Assembly: GCF_002078875.1 (NCBI RefSeq) | Contig: NC_034424.1 | Span: 9,862,493-9,926,492 of the forward strand | Source: Numida meleagris | Lineage: Eukaryota; Chordata; Aves; Galliformes; Numididae | Direction of reading: 5' to 3' | Length of the DNA: 64,000 nucleotides | Shown here: positions 46,430-58,490 of the stretch, piece by piece | How the letters are laid out: the number at the start of each line of letters is the position of its first letter | Position numbering within the stretch: the first letter of the stretch is position 1 | Notes under the pieces: generated by a model | Database searches by the model: none | Seen by the model: only the letters and a program-made list of their open reading frames with translations | What the model was told of the DNA's origin: nothing | Translations under genes and position numbers: made by a program

Positions 46430-49400
46430 AAGAGATTTGACCACAAAGGGCCATAGAAAACACAGCGTCCTGCTCCTGCCCATCAGCCTGTGCGACGCCC
46501 CGGCTGCAGCCGGCAGTGCCACACGTGGGGCCCAGCAGAAGATCTTCTCAGGCTCAGCCCTCACCTCATCTGTGCTTCTCAGTGCCAGCCAGGAAAATAC
46601 TTCTCCTCATTGCTGATAGTGCCAAGAGCCCTTGGATTTGCGATAGAACATTTAGCGGGGCAGAGGAGAGCCAGCCCATTAGCCCACAGCCCTGACATTT
46701 GTGTTTATAGGTTAGCAAAGGAAATTGATCTTTTTGCTCATACCGTGACCGAGCATTTCACCAGCAGCATTCAGCTCAGCATCAGCCTTCCACGGACTTG
46801 GTTCCCTCAGGTTTAGGCCCCCTTGGCTTTGCTCTGGGAATGGCCCAGCACGCTGGATGTAGCCTTCTCTCTGACGCACACAGCTGCCCCTGCTCGGGCT
46901 GCGGGGACTGCAGGGCCCTAAACCACAGGGAGCAGCACCCAAAGGTGAGCAGCTTTCCGAAACCAAAGGTATTCCCACATTGTTGTCTCCTGGATGTATG
47001 TTTCCCATTCACTCAATTTCCTTCTCAGTCAAGTCTGAGCCCTCAGTGTTTAGCCAGTGTTTCCTGCTCAGATGGTGCTCCTTGCGTTCCGAGAGGCATT
47101 TTAGCTGAGCTTTGCATTCACTTGCTTTGGGATGCAGGTGAGAAGTCCCACAAGTTAGACTGACCCTGATGTACCATCACTGCGGCGTAAGCCCTGCTGC
47201 CTCCCGAGCATGAACTCTGCCATCCCTCCCAGCCCTTTGTGGCAATGGCTCAAAGGTGGAGTGAAAACTCTTCCTGGACAATGTGCACACAAGAGGCCTC
47301 CTACCCATGTGCTGGCAAATGCTTTGGCGCTGAGCAGTCTGTGCTGGAAATGGACTTCTGCCGGGTGAAGGGAGATGAGGTTGACAGAGACTAAAACTGT
47401 ATTTGCAAACTTCAGTGAGTAGTTTGCTAATGATGAGAAGTACCCGAGCCCTGCACTGGGGAGCAGCCCGGGCTGCCCGTGGTGCAGGAGGGCGCGAAGC
47501 CCTGCAGCGAGCGTCCGCGTGGGTCCTCTGTTTGCAGTGGGGCTCTGCACTGAGTCACGGTGTAGACAATGTGTAAACTGTTGGGAAAGAAGAAAATGAT
47601 TTCGGGTTGAGCGCTTTGTCTGAACTTTGTCCTTTTCTCAAGCAAAAGAAAATATTATTTCACCCTTTAAAGAGCCACACATAATAAGAGGCAAAATGTC
47701 AAGACCAGTGTTGATATAAACCCCCAAGGAAAACAAACATCTATGTGGCTTCTCCAAAAGGTCTCACTTCCTCACCCCTCTCCCCTAGTTTAAACAGATT
47801 CAGTAACAGAGGAGGAAGGGAGGGCAGACTCCTCCCCCAGTGGGTGCTGAGGGTCCCGTGCACAGACCTGGCCCTGCAGCCCCAAATGCACACAGTGCTG
47901 GGCACAGAGCCCCCACACTCATGTCCCCACTCCCCAAACCCCATCGTGCATGGGGCAGAGCCCCGGGCCCCACCTCGCCACAGAGTGCAGCACAGACTGC
48001 AGCAGGAGCGTGAGTGTCCTTTGCTGCTCAGCAGCACAGGTGTTTACTGGGGTGCCAATGTAAAACGTCCTCAGATGTTCCGGAGTCTTCCCCCACCAGA
48101 GGAGTGGGCACGCTGAAATCAACAGTCTCTCATCCCTTTGGATCTGCTGACTTTTTCGGAGAGTTACACAGGATTGGGGTTGGTTGTCTGCTAGCACCAG
48201 AAACTGAACATTTGGTGCTATGTAGAATCATTCTTTTCGTATATTATCTTTAATATGAGGTGACATTGAAGTCTGAGGCAATCTGGAAGGTGTGCTGCAT
48301 GAAGGAGGGTCTGGACCTGTTCACCAGGACCTGTAGCAGAACAGAGCAGCCCTGCAGCTGGAGGTGTCTCTGTCCTGCAGACAGGTGCAGCTGTGGAAGG
48401 GCACGGGCCAGCAGGCCCTGTGCATGGTGATGGGGGGACAGTCAAATCCACACCCACGTTGTCTGAGCCTGCTGCAGAACCCCCCAGAGACAAAGCCATT
48501 GGCTGTAAGAGAAGGGATTGGCCTCATGGGAGAAGGCTGAGGCAAAATAAGGCATGGCAGGACTGAGGTACGCACAGGGGAGCACCTCCTTGTGATGCTG
48601 GGTGTGTACAGGGTGGAAGCAGCTTAGAACTGGAGGTATCCTTTGATGTTTCAGCTAACACATAAAACTTCAAGTCTATGGAATCAAGGATTGACATCTT
48701 CCATTGCCAGGGCGGAGTTATTGCCTGTAGTTATTAAACAAATGTCTCTGAATATGAGTAACTGTGCCAGTACTAGCAGCATTGGCTCCCTGAGCTGCAG
48801 GTCAGCCTGTCCATCATCGTGGGCTCAGCCCCGCTTCCCAACGCAGGTCTTAATGGTTCCTTTTGGCCTCATCCCTCCCTTCCTGCTCTCCTTGGTGCAT
48901 TGGTGCTGCAGATGGTCTGCATTTAAATGACACTTATGTCATCAGTGGGGACAAGTTCAAGTCCTCCCAAAGCTACTCAGTGTATAGCCTGAAATGCAAA
49001 ATTCCTGGTGATGGTGCTGTTACCAGCAAGCACAGGCACAGTAATTCCCACCCATAGCAGCAATAACTGTCACATGGTGCCACACAAAGTACAGAAATTA
49101 ATAATTAAAAGCCTTGAACAGGCTTTGGAAGAGCTGCGTTATTATGTGCATCGGAAGCAGGATAAATCACAAGTAATTCAGAAGTATATTCCCAGGTTCA
49201 CTCATAACCATCATGGTATTTGGAGTCCCTCTGGGAGCAATAAACGACATAGAGTCCATACTATAAAAATAAACATGAACTTAAGTGGCAAGGATTCATT
49301 TAAACCAAAAGGGAAAAGACTTTGCTACTCATGCCATCAGTTTAACATAAGTAGAGCAAGTTTCACCTTGGGGCACGTGCCCAATGCTAGGAGAAGGGCC

Positions 49401-51435
49401 TGCAGCGGAGGAGCTGCATGGCAGTGGCTGCTTCTGCTCAAAGCTGTTTGCCCCGGTAACAACTGTGTGTGACTCAGGTCCCCATGCTTACAGCCAAAAG
49501 TGGGCACTACGACTCCTGGTAGTGCAAGGGCAGGAGGCAAACTCGAGCACTTCTTACTGAGCTCTCTGGTTTTAAGCCAGCTGAATGGATTTTAGGAGCC
49601 TGATTTTGAACCTTTTTTTCCCCCCCAAATTAGAGCTTCATCATTTTGCTCCCAAAAGCTTACTCAGGATTAAATGAGGACAAGTTTTCCAATCTGACAT
49701 TCCTTTTTTCTCTTAGCAAAAATAAAGTTAGAATATTCTGCAGCACAGATCAACCAAATGATAATCTAATAATAACAAATAAAATGTAAAATTCTATCAC
49801 CTGTTCGATCGGTTCACACTGGGGGGGGCTGGTGGGGAGCATCTTGGATCCATGTTTAGGTTCTTAGCAAGATGGAGAATTAACTCAGAGGAGCCAAGAG
49901 GAAGGCAGTGCCAGAGCTCATGAGAGCAGACCTGCATGCACAGCATGGGAAAATTACCCAGAGCCTGGGCGAACAAGGCTCCCTCTGGCAAAGCACCGCG
50001 CGACGGCAGCGCACTCAGCTCAGGGGGAATTCCTCCTGGCCGAGGGCTACCGGCTCTGGCCCCGTGTGCACTCTTTGCTGTTCCTGCCCACAAACTCTGC
50101 CTTTCCTCAGATCCTAACTGCATCTTTCCTCTGATCTCAGGCTCCTCCTTACAGGCTCCGTTTCAATTGGCTCCATAAATAAATACAATTCCAATGTGTG
50201 GTCTCACGGTGGATTATTGAACTGGCTCCAAAATGCCTTTCACCAGTACGAAGCTAACTTTCCTCTGGGTTATCAGCCTCACCTCACACTTGTTTTACTT
50301 GATGTAAAACCCCGCAGGGTAAACACACACAAGCACTTGTCTTTCCCTTGATAGAACTTTTTTCTAATCTCTTGAAGGAATAACATTGAAATTATTATTG
50401 ATGGAAGACAGAGCACGCCTGGTATGCGCAGCGCAGCCCGGCAGCGACGTGCAATCTGCTGTAGGAACAGTAGATGGAGCTAAGGGAGAAAAGAAAGAGC
50501 AGCGCGTGCTTCTCCCGTGGGGCAGATTCAGCTCTTGCTTTGACCTGTTAGGGAAAAAGAATTCCGTTTTTGATGCTTTGAAAGTAATATAGGAAATAGT
50601 TATGTGCAGCTTTGCTAGCTCGATGACGAGTGGCAAACAGTGACTTCTGGAATAGGAAAGAGTTGCAGGCAGCACAGCCTGCAGGACGGAGAACACAGGG
50701 TATGGCAATGGGACAGTGGTATTGTTTTTCTGGGAAGTGAAAGATGGGGAGAGCAATCTTTGAGGACAGCAGTAGCGTTCTGAGCACTGATGTAGCTGTT
50801 CCTCATCAGAGGGCCCTACAAGGTTGTTCAGCTGGGCTTTAGTTATCCTTGACTCCTCAGAGCTTGCTGTGACAAATTTGGGAAGTAGGTGTAAACAGCA
50901 GATCCAGAACCAATGCCATCATCGACAGTCACGGTGCCTCCCTGGAGAAGGTAAGAGCGATAGCAGCAGGTACCACGGAGCTGAGGATTATCCTCTGTAG
51001 AATGCACATATTTGCAATGGAGATGTCCAATTTGAACAAACTGAACAAACTGAGGTTGATGAATGGTAACTCAATATTAACTAATCCTGGGCTGCAAAAT
51101 TTACCAAGCTGTGTTGTGCAGGAAGTGTCCTCAGCAAATCCTTGTTTCAAAAGGCTTAGAGCATTAGAATACAAATCTGAAAGTCTTTAATGCTGCTTGC
51201 ATCAGTGATCTCGCTCACATGCAAATTTATACTCCAAAGTCATCCATCATTTTTGTCAACTTTTCTGATGTCTGATAACCTTGTCTAACATCAGGGCTGT
51301 GATTTAATTTGACTGTACCTTCAAAACAGTGTTATTCTTTTAATATGTTGACCATGTGAAAACATCAGACAAGAACCCAGAGTTAGCATGTGGTACCAGC
51401 TTGCAAGATGCAATACAGACAGTACAGGGATTAAA
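46430..51435. other. Intergenic, no gene recognised
   Basis: Five kilobases of mixed sequence. AT-richer patches at 49070-49330 and 49640-49800 have few motifs. No repeat was recognised before the CR1 copy at 51440. Confidence 0.5.
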
Positions 51436-51439
51436 AGCA

Positions 51440-51985
51440 GGAAAAGTACGGCTGAGCTCCAAGATCCGTGATGCCCAAGTGCTCATGTGCCTTTTCTTTT
51501 CCATTCCCCAGACTCTCTCTTACCTCCAGGCCCTGGGACTCCCAAGGGGCAGTCTTTGTAGTAAAGACAGAAGCAAAGAAGGTGTTCAGTATCTCTGCCT
51601 TTTCAGAGTCCCCTGTTACCAAGACACCCACCTCACTTAGTAGCAGACCCACATTTTCCCTAGTTTTCCTTTTACTGTTGGCATACCTAAAAAAAAAAAA
51701 AAACAACTTCTCTTGTTCCCTTTACCTCCTTTGCCAGATTAAATTCCAAGTGGGCTTTAGCCTTCCTCGTTGCATCCCTACAAGCCCTGACAACATTCCT
51801 ACATTCTTCCCAAGTGGACAGGCTCTTTTTCCACATTTCTTGGACTTTCTTCTTCCCTTTGAGTTTACCCATGAGCTCCTTGCTCACCCACGCAGGTCTC
51901 CTGCCTCCCTTCCCTGATTTCTTACTCTTAGGGATGCACCGATCTGGAGCTTGGAGGCTCCAGGGCACTGGGAATCTCACTGAGG
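51440..51985 (-). mobile_element. CR1 LINE fragment, ORF2 region
   Basis: On the minus strand two open segments (about 51980-51690 and 51705-51440) read as the part of CR1 ORF2 between endonuclease and reverse transcriptase, recognised by motifs such as CRDATRKAKAHLE, SKRKTRENVG and LNTFFASVF. They are in different frames, separated by an A15 run at 51689-51703 that disrupts the original reading frame. Both element ends are missing, so it is a dead internal fragment. The nearly open frames suggest it is not very old. Confidence 0.85.
51689..51703. repeat. A15 run inside CR1
   Basis: Fifteen A on the + strand (T on the CR1 sense strand) at the frame break of the CR1 fragment. Confidence 0.85.
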
Positions 51986-51989
51986 TTTG

Positions 51990-52865
51990 TTAAAGGCACT
52001 TTTACTGGTGCTGAAATGGTAAAGGACAAAAGAGACAGCGTCAAATCCTGCCTGTCATTCAAGGAAACTGAGAATCTTTCTTTGTTTGATGTCTCTAGTT
52101 ATTTTTAGCTCTTGCTGAATGTTGTTCTTGTAAGTGCTGTTCACTTTGTACGTTGCTGCTTTCCCATGGTCAGCAAGGAATATCCTCTCTGCGTGTCCCT
52201 AAGTCATTTTGCATGTCATGTAGTGAATGATGACAAAGGAAAGCAAGGTGTAGCTTGGTATGGTTCTTATTGTTTCTGTACTTGTTTTATTTTCGGCATC
52301 TGAAACTTAAAATCTTACCAGGAAAGCTCTGAATGTAAAAAATACAGAAAGACCATCACCTCATGTTAATCTCAGCTTCCTCTGCTGTTACTTTTCTTCC
52401 TTCCTGAGACCCTATCATGGGTGATAAGGGCAGCACCACTCAGTGGCTTGGAAATTTGAGGCAAAGGCTGGCGAACACGTCCTAATTGTCACAGAGCATG
52501 TGACAATTTTTACACTATAACTATATGATTTCTGGTACAAACAGATGTTTCATGGAGGTTTTGGAGAATTCACAATCTATGGGATTAAATGAATAGTTCC
52601 TATTGGATCTACTTGCATAGACGCACTGGGCCCTTTAGTTGTGTGCATTCTGGTGGTGGAAGAGTAACACCTAGAGAGGAACGAACTTGTTCTTCCCCTT
52701 TGCAGGTTCCCTGGAAAGGGCTGAGGCCGATGGCCTCTGCTGAGGTGAGTGCCCCACTCGTATCAGCTTCTCGTCCGTATGCCAGAGATGACTGCTGAGA
52801 CAAACCCAATCTTATGATGCAAATAGGATGCATATGCACATGCTCTATTTCTCTGAAAACGTTAG
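51990..52865. other. Intergenic, no gene recognised
   Basis: Mixed to AT-rich DNA. Nothing specific was seen. Confidence 0.5.
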
Positions 52866-52869
52866 GCAG

Positions 52870-53560
52870 CAAACAAAAGTAGAGTAGAAGGGTGTTTTCA
52901 AAAAGCCCTCTAAAATTTCAGCCTGTTTCACAGTCCATTGATGCAAAGAAACTATGTCTGTAGTGCTCAAATGTAACTGGTGCTTTACAGTTGTAATTAT
53001 CCAAATGTTCTACGCTTAATGTGTAAGCATTAAATCCTCATAAATAGTGCTGTCAGGTCCACTTGATTTTAATTGTTTTGTTGTTAGATGAAACAAGCAA
53101 TATATTTAAATTGATTTCCCTTGCAGTTCCATTGTTTAGCTTTACTTTGATTTTGATTTTTATCTTTTAAACACAAAGAGAAAAGTGCATCTATCCTATA
53201 TGGCAGGCAACAGCCAAAATAAAAGCACATCAAATAAGCTTATTTAAACAGACATACTCATAAAAAGTTAACGAGACATCAAATAATTACAGGAAAAGGC
53301 TAAAGTCCAGCTCTGTGTGGAGTCTAAAGGTCTGAATTGTATTTAAGACGATCAAATAAAATGTGTATTGACAGTATAACACCAAGGCTCTATCATCAGC
53401 GACGCATCCATTTTTTTCAAGGACAATAAACTTTAACGGGCTAGCAGAGTTGCATCCAAATCCCATAAAATGCCCTGCTATTGGACATGCAGAATAACTA
53501 AAATTGGTTTTATGGTTCAAAATATTATTCTACCATGTTTTTGCTCACCACATTTCTATT
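52870..53560. promoter_or_regulatory. AT-rich candidate conserved noncoding element
   Basis: About 700 bases of AT-rich, repeat-free DNA with homeodomain and SOX/TCF-like words (TTTTAATTGTTTTGTTG near 53067, GATCAAATAA near 53350, CAAATAATTACAGG near 53280). Visually similar to 31560-32560, with no open frames of note. Confidence 0.4.
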
Positions 53561-53639
53561 TTGACACAGGGCCTAAGTAACATATTACATTACAGTGTTT
53601 TAAATGAGTGTTTCTACTACAGGGGCAAACACATCCTTG

Positions 53640-54280
53640 TCATCTGCAAACAAATGTTGTTTGTTTAGCTAAGTGGGGCCGTGGGTGGTGCTGGTGGATC
53701 CGGGTGCCACGGGCTTTCTCAGCAGTGGCTCTGGTCAGCAGCCACCGCTCGCTCTGCAGCTCTCCCTGACATCAGAGAAGCTCCCCAGTGGCAGCGGGGA
53801 GAGGGCTGAAGTTTGGGCTGGGGGAGGGGAGAGTGCTCACTGCAGGGTTTGGGTTGCGCCTGCCCCCTGTTATCCTCGCTGGGTGGTAGTGCAGTCTGTT
53901 GCCTTGGTCAGAGCTTCGGGGACAAAGGACTTCGGTGCACCCAAGGTGCATCTCAAGATGCGGGTGCTCTGCAGAGCGCAGCAGAACCATGCACTCTTCC
54001 AAGGTGCGGATAGGAGAGACCTGCTCCGCCCGTGCTTGCGGATACGTGCGGACACGGGGTGTCCCAGGCAGGGAGGAGGCAGAGCATTCCAGTATGGCCA
54101 GGAGGGATCTGGCTCGGGCACCAGGCAGTCCGTGAGTGCAAGTGCCAATGTTTGTGCTGGCTCCATGGCCAGGGGTGTCTTTCCCTTCTCTTTTGGGCTG
54201 CACTAATTCCATACAGAATCCTCAGTGGAGAAATTGGGCTTTTGTCTGGCTCCGTGCACACCCTGAAGTAATGTTTTACT
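53640..54280. other. GC-rich intergenic spacer
   Basis: GC-rich with open frames up to 177 codons on both strands, judged compositional. Confidence 0.45.
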
Positions 54281-54359
54281 CCGGAGGTTAAGAAGGTTCT
54301 TACTTCTTCTGGCAGCAAAGGAAAACAGACAAACGGCATCAGATGGAACCCTCTGCTTT

Positions 54360-55110
54360 AGCAGCTAGGAATAAAAATAGAGAGCAGTTCAAGATCTCTA
54401 AACCACTCTTGTGATAATGTTAAAGATACATGGTGGATTTTTTAACAAGTTAGTTTAGCGATGGGGAAATGGATTTCCTTTCACTGATTTTAAACACTCT
54501 GATCAGCCTTCTTGTCTCCACCTGCTGGTAAGGAGGAGCTGATCTGCAGGTCTAGACCTTGCAGAGCTGCAGACACTGGGTTGCCATTTCAATTCTCACT
54601 CCACGTTAAATGTCTGATGGACGTTATTTGCATGCAGCAAACTCTGTAGATATTCAGGGTATACTGGGATTGTAGAATGGTGCCTGGAATGTATATGTTG
54701 GCAGAAGCTCCTTTGTCAGTATTTCACTGTAGTGAAACCAATGCTGTAATGCAGTCCTCTCTTTTCTTAAAGATGCCTGTATCATTTTAGAATATATAAA
54801 CAACTCTTAAATTGTTTTCCCTGAGCACCAACAGGATTAGAACAGCACTTTCAGAGGTGAAAGGCCTGTAATTAATACAGCATGCCAATCAAATCCCATC
54901 AGTGAAACACATTTCATTAATATTTGTTTTTTCACTGTTAAATCGCATTCTAAACACTTTAACAGTTCACATCTGTCTTTCATAGAACAATTGTAATTGA
55001 AATTAAAATTTTAGTTTTTCTAAGGTAATTCTATTTTAGGAGTGTACACTCTTGCTGGTGGGCATATGATGTTTTCAGCTGTATATCTCAGAGCACTGAA
55101 AGCTCTATTT
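54360..55110. promoter_or_regulatory. AT-rich candidate conserved noncoding region
   Basis: AT-rich, repeat-free DNA, most uniform at 54780-55030, with ATTA cores near 54872, 54917 and 55000. It includes the CTCF-like motif at 54515. Confidence 0.35.
54515..54528 (-). promoter_or_regulatory. CTCF-like motif, minus orientation
   Basis: TCTCCACCTGCTGG matches the reverse-complement CTCF core (CCACCTGCTGG) with mismatches at the 5' end. Moderate match. Confidence 0.3.
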
Positions 55111-55585
55111 GATCACCAATAGCAACTGCTTAGTTTGTCTTTCACCTGACAAAAGGAAACAAGATGTTCCACTGAAAATTCCTCTCCACCTTTACCATGT
55201 TTTGACCTCCTGTCACCCACCTCTTCCCAGCCCTTTCCCAGTATTTAAACCCAGGCAGTTCAGCCCATCTCCATCACACTCTCTCTCCAGCTCTTTGCAC
55301 AGTGCTGGGTTCTGAAGCAGGAGCTGGGCCATGCGTGTGGCAAACAGTAATACCGTGCCCTCCAGAAGGGTCCCGGCATCCCCACACCTGTCCTCAGGTG
55401 ATGGATCCAGGGATAGTTTAAAATGACAGCAATTGCCTCAGTGAACAGTGACTGCACTGGCAACGTAAGATTTCCCAACAAAATGTTAACATCATACAAC
55501 TTTTCTCCATCTTGTCTGGCAAAGGAAGTTTGAAAGTTCAAACTCATGCAGGCTTTACAATTTCCTATTTAAACAGCAGCGTTAA
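55111..55585. other. Intergenic, no gene recognised
   Basis: Ordinary sequence. A 95-codon minus-strand frame has no family match. Confidence 0.5.
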
Positions 55586-55589
55586 TATC

Positions 55590-55820
55590 TTATAGAATCA
55601 TAAAATCATTAAAGTTGGAAAAGACCTCTAAGATCAGCCATCCACCTACCACCAGTATTCCCCACTAATCCATGTCCCTTAGTACCTCCACTACATGTTT
55701 CTTGAACGCTTCCACAGACGGTGACTCCACCACCTCCCTGGGCAGCCCGTTCCAGAGCTTCCTACTATTAGATTTTACTAATTAACCACACTTTTTCTTA
55801 GTATCTTTGATTGCAACTCC
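55590..55820 (-). mobile_element. CR1 3'-end fragment
   Basis: Starts with the reverse complement of the CR1 terminal repeat (ATAGAATCATAAAATCATT) and continues through the conserved 3'UTR (GTTGGAAAAGACCTCTAAG) to a CTGGGCAGCCCGTTCCAGAG motif. It is truncated at its 5' end near 55820. This is the clearest bird/reptile marker in the window. Confidence 0.85.
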
Positions 55821-55829
55821 TTTCCATAC

Positions 55830-56200
55830 AAAGCCAAGGAGAGGAATTTCAAACATAGAAAGCACTGGGACAGAAACCTCCTAAATACAAATATTTTATG
55901 CTCTTCAGTGTGTGACCAGATTGCAGTCAGCTAACTGAGGTCTGATGCTTTCCTTGTGCTCTGCTGTGAAATTACTCCATGTGATACAATGAGTATGAGC
56001 CCAGATCCTGCCACTTCTCCAACTTCACAGCTGAGGAAAACAGGACATGGGAGTCCCTTTAATGCGCTGTATTAGTCTCCTGAGTAATCTTATAACCTGT
56101 CGTATTTAAAAAAAAAAAAAAAAAAGTGTAACGACACAGCGATGTACTCGGTCTTATCCCATTTTTTATAAGCGATGGGTTTATTCCCTGGCACTAGTAA
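55830..56200. other. Intergenic, A18 run, otherwise nothing
   Basis: AT-moderate DNA with an A18 run at 56108-56125 before the first distal CpG island. Confidence 0.55.
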
Positions 56201-56204
56201 AAAG

Positions 56205-56485
56205 GCGCTCACGTGAGCCGCTGTTTTGGGAGCAGGAGCCCCGCTCCGTTGCTCGGAGCCCCGCGGCACCGCACGCGGCTGTTGCTCGGCGTGCCGCTGC
56301 TGCGGGCCGGGAACGGGGCCGGGACGGGCAGGGCTGGGGGCAGCGAGGCGTTCCGGCCCCCTCCCCCCAGCCCCGCGGCGCTCGGCGGGCTCTGGGCTCC
56401 GGGCTCCGGGCTCCGGGCTCCGGGCTCCGGGCGGCTGATGCCGCGCTGCGGCGCCTGCCGGCCCGGGCGGAGCGCTTCCGAAGAC
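56205..56485. promoter_or_regulatory. CpG island
   Basis: A sharply bounded GC- and CpG-rich block between AT-rich flanks, the first of the series upstream of the expected LMX1B start. It contains a (GGGCTCC)n tract. No coding exon recognised. Confidence 0.65.
56387..56432 (+). repeat. 7-bp minisatellite (GGGCTCC)n with G-quadruplex potential
   Basis: Six and a half units; the first is GGGCTCT, the rest are identical. Seven G3 tracts with four-base loops satisfy the canonical G-quadruplex pattern on the + strand. Confidence 0.85.
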
Positions 56486-56489
56486 GCTC

Positions 56490-57180
56490 AGGCTCTGAGG
56501 AGACATTTTTTTTCCACTTCAGGGTAATAATCCCGTTCCTTTAAGCACAACGTCGCAACCAAAATTAGAAATGTAAATGCCTTTATCTATTGGTTTACAC
56601 GACAAGTTTCTTGGGTCTGAGGTTTTAATTTTGATTTTTTTTCTCCTAGCTCAAGCTTTCCTAAAGCAATACCGAGGGTTGAAAAGGTGTTTAGCTCCGC
56701 GTGGGCGAGTGCCTGAGCAAATCGGAACTCATCCTATGGAAGTCACTGCTTCAGAAGTGCGGGATGGGCACTGGGGGGACGGCTTGCTGCCGCCCGCACC
56801 CGCAGGTGACGGGGACCGCGACCCAACGCGTTCGCGTCTGCGGGGATCGCACGGAAAAATCACCTTGAAGTTCTCAGTTCCCTGTTTCAATTCACTGCCT
56901 TTTAGTCCCTTTTGGCGCAGGTAAAAAGCGTGCTCTAAATTTGTGGTAAATGTGAGTGTTCTGCTACACAGTTATTATTCAACGGGATCTCCCTCCCCCC
57001 CCACACACGCACACCGGCTATTATACAAATATTGAACTCCACAATATTCTGGGTTCCACGGAATTTCCGGGGGAAGACAAAAAACAAGATTCGGGCTCCG
57101 AGCCGCCAAACCGGCTCCATTGACCTCTGCTCGTTCTCGGTTTTCCGCACGCAGAGCTACACTGAAGTGTACAACAAAGC
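56490..57180. other. Intergenic between CpG islands
   Basis: AT-rich ends around a modest CpG-containing patch (56690-56850). No gene recognised. Confidence 0.5.
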
Positions 57181-57190
57181 CACATCCCCA

Positions 57191-57191
<1 letters not shown>

Positions 57192-57228
<37 letters not shown>
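57192..57228. repeat. A37 homopolymer
   Basis: Thirty-seven A, followed by an A-rich tract to about 57262. The exact length is likely to vary or be mis-assembled. Confidence 0.85.
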
Positions 57229-57230
<2 letters not shown>

Positions 57231-57289
57231 AAGAAAAAAAAAAACAAGAAAGAAAAAAAGAACGCAGATCCAAGGCACTCCTCCATTTT

Positions 57290-58490
57290 TACCAAAAATA
57301 AGAATGCTAAAATAACGACGGGAGCAAATCTGTAGTGCGGGACGTGTCAAATTAGTTCATCTGCAATTGTCTCAATGAGGCTAAAGGTGAAAGTGTTTAT
57401 TGTTCACGATAACCTTTGAGCTCTGGGATCAGAGGATTTCTTTTAGGAAAACACCTTTCAAAGAGATCGCTCTTCAATCAGCTGCCACAGCCGGGTTTAC
57501 GCACATTTACTATTTCTCGTTATCTCGGAATGTAAGCGTTGTGCTTACTGACAACGGAGAAAAATTCACCGCGTTCTCCCACGTTGCCGCTTGCCCGACG
57601 CGGGGCAGGATGAGGACGGACCGCAGCTCGGCACGAGCAGTTCTCTTTCAAAAATCACCGAGCTGGTGTTTGGCGGTCTAAGCCCTGACTTCTAATAAAG
57701 ACCTCCGAGGGCTGCTCCGAGTCTTGTCTTGCCAGTATGCAGCGTGTCAGATAAACGCAGACATGCAAGGGAAAGAGAGAGGACAAGAAAATGCTGCCAG
57801 AAGAGCCTGCAGCTTCGTGTGCATCTTTACAGTGATCAGTTGGCATCAGGTGAGAACATGTCATGTTGTGGAATTACATCACGCAACTGCTCTTCATGAC
57901 AAACTGCCAGCGTTGTGTGGTGTGGATCTTGGAAACAGGAGCCTGTAAGTGAACTGGATCTGAAATGAGAGCGGTGGGAGCGGCTCCGCGGGAGCTCAGC
58001 ACAGCAGCGCGGGGCAGGGAGCGAGCAGCGCTCCCTGTGCAGTTCTCCCGGCTTCGGATATTTGCTTTAGCGTTATTCTACGTTCTGTGCGGCACACACA
58101 CTCCAGTGATTTCCTTCCCTCTTGTCGTACCGCGTGCGCTTGGAGTCCCGAAGCAAATATTTCCACCACTGCATTCTTTAATGACAGTGCAATAATCACT
58201 AATATAAACCAGAAAGGAACTCTCAGTTCTGCTATTCCAGGGAATTCTCAGGCTGGCGAGGTTAACAGCGTTACTTATTTGCACGGTTTCTGATATTTCC
58301 CCATTTAATGTGATCATTTTCTATTTACAAAACCGAGAACGACCCACAGCAAAAAGACCCCGACTATGTAACGTAACGAAGCCATCTACTGATTGTATTT
58401 GTTGATAACTATTAATATCTTACGTAAAAAGATATGCTATCTCGTATGCAAAGCCCTTTCCTTTTTCTGTCTGCTCTATGTCTTTATTTT
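57290..58490. promoter_or_regulatory. Candidate conserved region flanking the LMX1B-side CpG islands
   Basis: Repeat-free sequence immediately left of the compound island. It carries FOX/SOX/TCF-like words such as GTTTATTGTTCACGATAACC at 57395-57414 and the AT-rich patches 58160-58220 and 58290-58480. Two CpG-richer pockets lie at about 57570-57640 and 57985-58050. Confidence 0.35.
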
